Shown piece by piece: positions 1 to 4,640 of a DNA stretch of 6,713 nt; the first letter of the stretch is position 1, and each line of letters opens with the position of its first letter. Source of the stretch: an uncultured Lachnospiraceae bacterium (GTDB lineage: Bacteria > Bacillota > Clostridia > Lachnospirales > Lachnospiraceae); assembly GCA_900554925.1 (NCBI GenBank), contig USJG01000125.1, positions 1 through 6,713 on the forward strand, in the 5' to 3' direction. The notes beneath the pieces were generated by a model that worked only from the letters and a program-made list of their open reading frames with translations, did no database searches and had not been told where the DNA came from. Position numbers and translations under genes: made by a program.

Positions 1-89
1 CTTCATCCACAGCTGAAAAAATTTTTATAAAGTTATCCACATAGATATGCACTATTTTTTATAATTTTTCCCAGTTTTTTATAACAAAA
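1..89. other. AT-rich intergenic edge with two DnaA-box-like sites
   Basis: This stretch lies downstream of the leftward phosphodiesterase gene and no gene is visible in it. A perfect match to the classical DnaA box, TTATCCACA, sits at 33-41, and a one-mismatch copy, TCATCCACA, at 3-11, in the same orientation and 30 bases apart (about three helical turns). Positions 50-89 are almost entirely A/T. There is no GC-rich hairpin followed by a T run on the minus strand, so I see no terminator for the gene at 90-920. The boxes could belong to a larger cluster beyond the window, a DnaA-regulated promoter, or chance. Confidence 0.4.
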
Positions 90-920
90 TCACTTCATAT
101 CAGGGATAAAGGAATCAAAAATGAAAATATCGAACTTATTTCTTGCCTTTTCCAGTTCCTCCTGGCTTTTAATGGTCCAGGCTGCCGCCATATTTTTGTA
201 AAGTTTTCTGCATATTTTTCTTGCGGGAACATCTGCATATTTATGGTTATATGCTACAAAATCGGGCTTAGTCACCCAGTTCAGCATCAGATTTTGCAGT
301 AAAGCATACAAAATCCCCTTCATCTCACCGGACTTGACAAACCCGTCTGAAAGCTGTCCTCTTACCACATCATTATGATACCTTCTGTACCATGAAAGCA
401 CCAGCGGATTAAAAGACTCCACACAGTAAAGCCCTTTATACTCACGAAGCAGTTGATCTACAACAGGACAAACGGAAATATCCATCCATTCCACCTTAAG
501 TTCCACAATAAGGGGAACTTTGCCTTTTATGGTCCTTAGCGCTTCCTCAAATCCGGGAATCCTCTCCTCACTGCCGCAAAGCCTGAATTGCTTCAATTCC
601 TGAAAGGTGTAATCGCACACCTTTCCTTCCCTGCCGCAGATCCGCTCAAGGGTAAAATCGTGAAACACTACCGGAACCTTATCCTTAGTCAGCTGAACAT
701 CCATCTCAATTCCATAACCGGCCTTTACTGCCTTCTGGAAAGCCGCCAGTGAATTTTCCGGTGCATCGGAGGTATTATCATGCAGTCCCCGATGGGCATA
801 ATAAACTCCCAGAAAATCCTTTCTTTCTTTTCTGTGGCTTAATCTGGGCATAATTGCAAGAAAATAGAGAAGTACAAGCACTGCTGCCCCAATAAGCACT
901 CCATATAAAATTGTTGTCAT
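90..920 (-). CDS. Membrane-anchored glycerophosphodiester phosphodiesterase family protein
   Basis: A 276-residue member of the GDPD family (TIM-barrel phosphodiesterases that split glycerophosphodiesters into glycerol 3-phosphate and an alcohol). One hydrophobic segment spans about residues 4-24 and is followed by a basic stretch, so the catalytic domain is probably tethered to the membrane. The family's active-site pattern is visible: HRG at 43-45, PENSLAAF around 54-61, E72 and D74 in the EMDVQLTKD block, HD at 87-88, and E140/K142 in VELK. These are the usual metal-binding and catalytic positions, so it should be active. The C-terminal FIFDSF near 266-271 is also typical of this bacterial subgroup. 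The length is normal for a single-domain GDPD with an anchor. The start has an upstream AAGGAT 9 bases before the ATG. The gene lies 39 bases after the MFS gene on the same strand and is probably cotranscribed with it. The exact substrate (a glycerophosphodiester, a lipid head group or a teichoic acid unit) cannot be told from sequence. Confidence 0.9.
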   Translation of the reverse strand: MTTILYGVLIGAAVLVLLYFLAIMPRLSHRKERKDFLGVYYAHRGLHDNTSDAPENSLAAFQKAVKAGYGIEMDVQLTKDKVPVVFHDFTLERICGREGKVCDYTFQELKQFRLCGSEERIPGFEEALRTIKGKVPLIVELKVEWMDISVCPVVDQLLREYKGLYCVESFNPLVLSWYRRYHNDVVRGQLSDGFVKSGEMKGILYALLQNLMLNWVTKPDFVAYNHKYADVPARKICRKLYKNMAAAWTIKSQEELEKARNKFDIFIFDSFIPDMK

Positions 921-959
921 TTCATCCCATCCTTAAAAAATCTTCAGTACCTTATTATT

Positions 960-2270
960 TTAGTCGTCTACATCAAAATGTTCAAGCATACTTTTCTTTT
1001 TATCCGGTCTGGCATCTCCGTGACGTACCTGGGACATGGTAATAAATGCCAGCAGGGAAAATATAAGTGCATAAGGAAACAATGATCTGTAAGAAACATT
1101 TTCCAGCAAAAATCCTGACAGAATCGGCGTAAATATCTGGGCTGTCATGGAAAACGTGTAGTAGGTTCCCGTAAACTTTCCGATGTTACACCCTTTGCTC
1201 ATCTCAACGATCATAGGATAAGAATTCACATTGATCGCAGCCCATCCTACACCGATCACCGCAAAGGCAATATTAATGACCGGATGGTAGGCAGAGGCAA
1301 AAATCGCCGCAAAATAACACAGACTCATCAAAATGATCCCTCCCAGTATTGTCTTTTTTCTCCCGATTTTACTGGATAAATTTCCAATGGGAATATAACT
1401 GATGATAGCCGCTACTGTGGCCACCATCAAACAATCTGCAAATCCGCCGCCCTCCAGCTTCCACACCACCTTCGTATATCTTGAAAAAGCAGTTGTCACC
1501 GCATTGTAAGCTGTAAACCAGAGAAAAATAGATGCCAGCAAAAAAGCCATGCTTTTCTTTACTTCCCTGGGCATAGGCGCTGTTTCTCCCATCTCCTTTT
1601 CCACAGTATCTTCCGTCTCCACGATTACGCCGGCGCTTTTCTCATAAGCCTTAATCTCGGCTTCCATCCTGGCTTTTACCTTTTTTTCGTTGATGGTAAG
1701 CGCAAGGATCCCCACTGCCAGAATCATAAGAGCCGCTACGCTTGTAAACAGCGGCATATAATTGGGGCGCTGGCCTTTTTCCACCAGGAGCTTTATCATG
1801 AGCAATGTATACACACCGCCCACAGCTCCCATCAGATTGATGATCGCATTTCCTTTGCTGCGCAGTTTATTAGGTGTTAAATCCGGCATAAGCGCCACTG
1901 CCGGGGATCGGTACAGTCCCATAGATATAAGCAGCGCAAATAAGGCTATGATAAAAAGCGCCAGATTCCTCATTCTGTCCGCAGCTGGAAGCAGCATAAG
2001 AAAGATCACTGAAAGGATCGTACCCCCTGCAATAAAAGGCATTCTCTTCCCCAATCTGGTATCCACTTTATCAGAAAGGCTTCCAAAAACTGGCAGAAGA
2101 AACAATGCCAGTACATTGTCAGCGGCCATGATAACACCGGTTATCGTCTCTCCAAGCTGAAAAGTTCCCTGCAAAATAAGCGGTATGATATTGTCGTACA
2201 TCTGCCAGAAAGCACTGATAGATAAAAATGCCAGCCCAATCAGAAAAGTTCTCTTATAGTTAAGTTTCAT
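960..2270 (-). CDS. MFS transporter, SLC45/sugar-symporter-like
   Basis: A 436-residue integral membrane protein of the major facilitator superfamily. About twelve hydrophobic segments are arranged as two bundles, split by a charged cytoplasmic loop at roughly residues 194-239 that is rich in K and E. The superfamily loop 2-3 signature appears as GSLSDKVDTRLGKR (63-76). The YRSPAVALMPDLTP block (120-133), followed by LRSKGNAIINL, resembles the SLC45/sucrose-proton symporter branch. The second-half signature is IGNLSSKIGRKK (295-306). It most likely imports a sugar or glycoside with a cation, but the substrate cannot be assigned. The ATG is preceded by GAGGGG with a 7-base gap. It is the first gene of a probable leftward operon with the GDPD gene. 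The C-terminal tail (from about 416) is charged and cytoplasmic. Membership of MFS is secure; SLC45-like is an inference from wording. Confidence 0.9.
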   Translation of the reverse strand: MKLNYKRTFLIGLAFLSISAFWQMYDNIIPLILQGTFQLGETITGVIMAADNVLALFLLPVFGSLSDKVDTRLGKRMPFIAGGTILSVIFLMLLPAADRMRNLALFIIALFALLISMGLYRSPAVALMPDLTPNKLRSKGNAIINLMGAVGGVYTLLMIKLLVEKGQRPNYMPLFTSVAALMILAVGILALTINEKKVKARMEAEIKAYEKSAGVIVETEDTVEKEMGETAPMPREVKKSMAFLLASIFLWFTAYNAVTTAFSRYTKVVWKLEGGGFADCLMVATVAAIISYIPIGNLSSKIGRKKTILGGIILMSLCYFAAIFASAYHPVINIAFAVIGVGWAAINVNSYPMIVEMSKGCNIGKFTGTYYTFSMTAQIFTPILSGFLLENVSYRSLFPYALIFSLLAFITMSQVRHGDARPDKKKSMLEHFDVDD

Positions 2271-2312
2271 TCTCCATCCCCTCTTCTCTTATATTCATGC
2301 CGGTTTCTTTCC

Positions 2313-2346
2313 TGAATCCTGATAAGATTATTTTATCATTGAATCC
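2313..2346. promoter_or_regulatory. Possible operator: TGATAA-N7-TTATCA palindrome flanked by direct repeats
   Basis: A perfect inverted repeat, TGATAA (2320-2325) and TTATCA (2333-2338), is separated by 7 bases. It is flanked on both sides by an exact direct repeat, TGAATCC (2313-2319 and 2340-2346). It overlaps the only -10-like hexamer (TAAAAT on the minus strand, 2330-2335) upstream of the MFS start, about 45-75 bases from the ATG. That is a typical position for a repressor site. No regulator gene is in the window to match it to, and the region is AT-rich, so chance is possible. Confidence 0.25.
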
Positions 2347-2461
2347 ACGATCAGGCTATCCTTTCATCTGCTCTTTTATAAATTTTACCGGATATTTACA
2401 TTCATTTCGGCATTCTTTTATATTGTTCAGGTTTTTATTGTATCTGAACGCATCTATTGAG

Positions 2462-2481
2462 AAGTGAGTAAAAAGTGAGTA
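2462..2481. repeat. Tandem AAGTGAGTA direct repeat, 11-base period
   Basis: The 9-base word AAGTGAGTA occurs at 2462-2470 and again at 2473-2481. The period is 11 bases, about one helical turn, so both copies face the same side of the DNA. They end 8 bases before the -35 element of the antisense RNA promoter, a position suited to an activator or response-regulator dimer. No protein can be assigned. Confidence 0.35.
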
Positions 2482-2489
2482 CAGAAAAC

Positions 2490-2518
2490 TTGCATAATTA
2501 TATGCAGTATGTTATATT
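2490..2518 (+). promoter_or_regulatory. Promoter of the antisense (antitoxin) RNA
   Basis: A -35-like TTGCAT (2490-2495) and a -10-like TATATT (2513-2518) are separated by exactly 17 bases, the optimum for the housekeeping sigma factor. The predicted start is about 2525. The spacer holds a perfect palindrome, TGCATA (2491-2496) and TATGCA (2501-2506) with a 4-base gap, overlapping the -35 element. It could be an operator or a coincidence of AT-rich sequence. The promoter drives transcription toward the minus-strand toxin gene. Confidence 0.5.
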
Positions 2519-2524
2519 TTTATT

Positions 2525-2630
2525 AGAAAAAGGGAAAGCCAGAGAAGCGGCCTACCCTCGAAAAATGTTCAGCATTAACGCTTTACAGCGTCAGCCGTCA
2601 CTAGTGCGAGTAGTGGCGGCTATTTTCTTC
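2525..2630 (+). ncRNA. Antisense RNA, predicted type I antitoxin
   Basis: This is a predicted RNA of about 105 bases, transcribed convergently to the toxin gene. It runs from the start set by the promoter at 2490-2518 to the terminator at 2593-2629. It would be complementary to the last codons, the stop and the 3' region of the toxin mRNA, the arrangement known for 3'-overlapping type I antitoxins such as RatA against TxpA. Visible structure includes a small hairpin, ACGCT-ttac-AGCGT (2578-2591), followed by the terminator stem. Its first 35 bases repeat, in the same sense, the 5' leader of the toxin mRNA (see the inverted repeat). No open frame is evident. The role is inferred from layout; no expression evidence is available. 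Confidence 0.5.
2593..2629 (+). terminator. Intrinsic terminator of the antisense RNA
   Basis: An 11-base-pair stem, AGCCGTCACTA (2593-2603) with TAGTGGCGGCT (2611-2621), has one T-G wobble and a 7-base loop. It is followed by ATTTTCTT (2622-2629). The toxin stop codon (TAG on the minus strand, 2620-2622) lies in the foot of this stem. The minus strand has no T run after the hairpin, so it should end only the plus-strand RNA. Confidence 0.7.
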
Positions 2631-2712
2631 CCCTGAAAATCTGATATAACAGACTCCCAAGGGCGACAATGAATATTCCAACCTGAATCAAATCAGAGTA
2701 TGTAACATACAT
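2620..2712 (-). CDS. Small holin-like type I toxin peptide (30 residues)
   Basis: A 30-residue peptide beginning MYVTYSDLIQ, with a hydrophobic core VGIFIVALGSLLYQIF and a basic tail RGRK, then TAG. It matches the pattern of the short proteins annotated in Clostridia as putative holin-like toxins: a polar start with SDLIQ, one membrane span and a positive C-terminus. Peptides of this class act at the membrane as toxins of type I toxin-antitoxin systems (TxpA and Fst are analogues). The ATG has a near-perfect ribosome binding site, AAAGGAGG (complement of 2720-2727), 7 bases upstream, which supports real translation. It has its own promoter at 2801-2829 and faces an antisense RNA. Recognition is from sequence pattern only; toxicity is inferred. 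Confidence 0.85.
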   Translation of the reverse strand: MYVTYSDLIQVGIFIVALGSLLYQIFRGRK

Positions 2713-2718
2713 TGGTAT

Positions 2719-2765
2719 CCCTCCTTTCTTTCGTCTGGAGGGTTATCCCCTCCTATATAAGAGGG
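2719..2765 (-). promoter_or_regulatory. Structured toxin leader with alternating anti-SD/SD-like blocks
   Basis: On the toxin strand the leader holds, in order, CCCTC (2761-2765), GGAGGG (2748-2753), CCCTCC (2737-2742) and the ribosome binding site GGAGGG (2719-2724). The third block can pair with the binding site over 6 base pairs with a 12-base loop, hiding it. The second block can instead pair with the third (freeing the site) or with the first. This is a set of mutually exclusive hairpins, as in leaders of type I toxin mRNAs that control ribosome access. Structure is inferred by eye. Confidence 0.55.
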
Positions 2766-2800
2766 TAAGCCGCCTTGGCTCTCTGGTTTCCCATGCGCTT

Positions 2801-2829
2801 ATTTTATCATGCAATTTCCCTGTATACAA
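2801..2829 (-). promoter_or_regulatory. Promoter of the toxin mRNA
   Basis: Read on the minus strand, TTGTAT (2824-2829) and TAAAAT (2801-2806) are 17 bases apart, a good housekeeping promoter arrangement. The predicted start is near 2794, giving a leader of about 82 bases. That start falls just before the GGGAAA of the right inverted-repeat arm, mirroring the position of the antisense RNA start relative to the left arm. Confidence 0.5.
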
Positions 2830-2894
2830 TCTCTTTTTAAATTGAAATTAAATGAAAATCTATGAAAAAATGGGGAACTCAGGCATATTCTAGA

Positions 2895-2922
2895 TTGCAA
2901 AAAAATCCATTTTATGTATAAT
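2895..2922 (+). promoter_or_regulatory. Promoter of the ABC-F / PHP-HAD operon
   Basis: TTGCAA (2895-2900) and a perfect TATAAT (2917-2922) are 16 bases apart. Transcription would start near 2929, giving a leader of about 45 bases to the ATG at 2974. The in-frame ATG at 2914 immediately precedes the -10 hexamer, upstream of the predicted RNA start, so it is unlikely to be used. Confidence 0.65.
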
Positions 2923-2973
2923 GATATGAGTAGCTATAAAGCATATAAATATAGGAAAATACGAGGTTTTAAC

Positions 2974-4611
2974 ATGATCAGTGCAAATAACGTAACTTAC
3001 AGAGTGGGCAAGAAAGCCTTATTTGAGGATGTGAATATTAAATTTACCGAAGGGAACTGTTACGGACTTATCGGTGCCAACGGTGCCGGAAAATCTACCT
3101 TTTTGAAAATCCTTTCCGGTCAGCTTGAAACCACCAATGGTGACATCTCCATTACGCCTGGCCAGCGTCTTTCCGTGCTGGAGCAGGACCATTTTAAATA
3201 TGACGCCTATCCCGTCATGGACGTGGTGATTATGGGTAACGAACGCCTTTATCAGATCATGAAGGAAAAGGACGCCATCTATGCCAAGGAGGACTTTACC
3301 GATGAGGACGGTATTCGGGCCAGCGAGCTGGAAGCCGAATTCGCGGAAATGGATGGCTGGGAAGCGGAATCCAATGCCGCAACACTCTTAAATGGTCTGG
3401 GAATAGATACTTCCCTCCATTACTCTGTAATGAAGGATTTAAACGGCAATGAAAAAGTGAAGGTGCTTCTTGCCAAAGCCCTTTTTGGCAATCCGGATAT
3501 CCTTCTTTTGGATGAGCCTACCAACCATCTGGATTTAGATGCTATCGCATGGCTGGAGGAATTTCTTATCAATTTTGAAAATACTGTGATCGTAGTGTCC
3601 CACGACCGTTATTTCTTAAACAAAGTCTGCACCCACACCGCAGATATTGATTACGGAAAGATCCAGCTTTATGCCGGCAACTATGACTTCTGGTATGAGT
3701 CCAGCCAGCTGCTGATCAAGCAGATGAAGGAAGCCAACAAGAAAAAAGAGGAAAAAATCAAAGAATTGCAGGAATTTATTTCCCGGTTTTCCGCCAACGC
3801 TTCCAAATCCAAACAGGCTACCTCCAGAAAGCGTGCCCTTGAAAAAATTGAGCTGGAGGAGATCAAGCCCTCCAGCAGGAAATATCCTTATATTGATTTC
3901 CGCCCGGAGCGTGAAATTGGAAACGAGGTGCTTTCCGTAGAAGGCATTTCCAAAACAATTAACGGAGAAAAGGTTTTAAACAATATCTCCTTCATTGTAG
4001 GCCATGATGATAAAATTGCCTTTGTGGGAGGCAATGAGCTGGCTAAAACTACTTTGTTCCAGATTTTGATGGGGGAAATGGAACCGGATGAAGGAACCTT
4101 CAAATGGGGGGTTACTACTTCCCAGACTTATTTCCCAAAGGACAGCACCGCTGAATTTGACAACGACTATACCATCGTTGACTGGCTTACCGGCTATTCT
4201 CCCGTTAAGGATGTAACCTATGTCCGCGGTTTCCTTGGACGTATGCTGTTTGCCGGTGAGGATGGCGTTAAAAAGGTTAAGGTTTTATCCGGTGGTGAAA
4301 AAGTACGCTGCCTTCTGTCCAAGATGATGATCAGCGGCGCTAACTGCCTGATTTTGGATGAACCCACCAATCATCTGGATATGGAATCCATCACTGCTCT
4401 TAACAATGGCCTGATCAAATTCCCCGGAGTGGCTCTTTTTGCCTGCCATGACCACCAGTTTGTGCAGACCACTGCCAACCGTATTATGGAAATCCTGCCA
4501 GATGGCAGCCTGATCGATAAGATCACCACCTATGACGAATATCTGGAAAGTGATGAAATGGCAAGAAAACGCACTGTTTATACCAAGCAGGCTGAGGAAG
4601 ACGAGAACTAA
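2974..4611 (+). CDS. ABC-F family ATPase (YkpA/YbiT-like), translation factor
   Basis: A 545-residue soluble protein with two ABC ATPase domains and no membrane segment. It is an ABC-F protein, a family whose characterised members bind the ribosome E site and help stalled or antibiotic-bound ribosomes; it is not a transporter. Domain 1 has Walker A GANGAGKST (34-42), a divergent signature LNGNE, Walker B ILLLDEPTNHLD and the switch VVSHDR. A lysine- and glutamate-rich linker helix pair follows (LLIKQMKEANKKKEEK into SKQATSRKRALEKIE), the family's P-site tRNA interaction region. Domain 2 has an atypical Walker A GGNELAKTT, signature LSGGEK, Walker B LILDEPTNHLD and CHDHQF. The wording, including the odd second Walker A, fits the YkpA/YbiT branch. 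The start MISANNVTY is chosen over an in-frame ATG 60 bases upstream because that one abuts the promoter -10, while this one has GAGG 7 bases before it and matches the family's usual beginning. Whether it confers antibiotic resistance cannot be judged; this branch is mostly housekeeping. Confidence 0.93.
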   Translation: MISANNVTYRVGKKALFEDVNIKFTEGNCYGLIGANGAGKSTFLKILSGQLETTNGDISITPGQRLSVLEQDHFKYDAYPVMDVVIMGNERLYQIMKEKDAIYAKEDFTDEDGIRASELEAEFAEMDGWEAESNAATLLNGLGIDTSLHYSVMKDLNGNEKVKVLLAKALFGNPDILLLDEPTNHLDLDAIAWLEEFLINFENTVIVVSHDRYFLNKVCTHTADIDYGKIQLYAGNYDFWYESSQLLIKQMKEANKKKEEKIKELQEFISRFSANASKSKQATSRKRALEKIELEEIKPSSRKYPYIDFRPEREIGNEVLSVEGISKTINGEKVLNNISFIVGHDDKIAFVGGNELAKTTLFQILMGEMEPDEGTFKWGVTTSQTYFPKDSTAEFDNDYTIVDWLTGYSPVKDVTYVRGFLGRMLFAGEDGVKKVKVLSGGEKVRCLLSKMMISGANCLILDEPTNHLDMESITALNNGLIKFPGVALFACHDHQFVQTTANRIMEILPDGSLIDKITTYDEYLESDEMARKRTVYTKQAEEDEN

Positions 4612-4640
4612 AGGAAACGGATTAAAGGAAATAATATATT

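Larger units (their letters stand above)
2271..2489. other. Intergenic region upstream of the MFS gene
   Basis: No open frame worth calling is seen on either strand. It should contain the promoter of the leftward MFS/GDPD unit, but I find no -35/-10 pair that is convincing on the minus strand. A TAAAAT is present at 2330-2335, with only a poor -35 (TAGCCT) at the correct spacing. The one structured item is the palindrome at 2320-2338, listed separately. The right end carries tandem AAGTGAGTA repeats just before the antisense RNA promoter. Confidence 0.5.
2532..2792. repeat. Imperfect inverted repeat flanking the toxin locus (arms 2532-2559 and 2761-2792)
   Basis: The left arm on the plus strand reads GGGAAA, CCAGAGA, then CGGCCTACCCTC. 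The right arm read on the minus strand gives GGGAAA, CCAGAGA, then CGGCTTACCCTC, with a few extra bases between blocks two and three. In the RNA of the toxin strand the single mismatch in the third block becomes a U-G pair, so the two ends of the transcript can pair nearly fully. No target-site duplication is seen outside the arms, which argues against transposon ends. The arms coincide with the predicted 5' ends of the two convergent RNAs. Confidence 0.65.

Noticed and set aside
1762..2160. A 132-codon open frame on the plus strand opposite the MFS gene
   Set aside because: It is antisense to a clear transporter, lacks a ribosome binding site and has no recognisable protein features; the same applies to the antisense frames opposite the ABC-F and PHP-HAD genes.
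2532..2792. Inverted-repeat arms as transposon ends around the toxin gene
   Set aside because: There is no transposase and no target duplication, and the arms coincide with the predicted RNA 5' ends, which a regulatory role explains better.
2914..2973. A 20-residue N-terminal extension of the ABC-F protein
   Set aside because: It starts inside the promoter next to TATAAT, has no ribosome binding site and does not look like family sequence.
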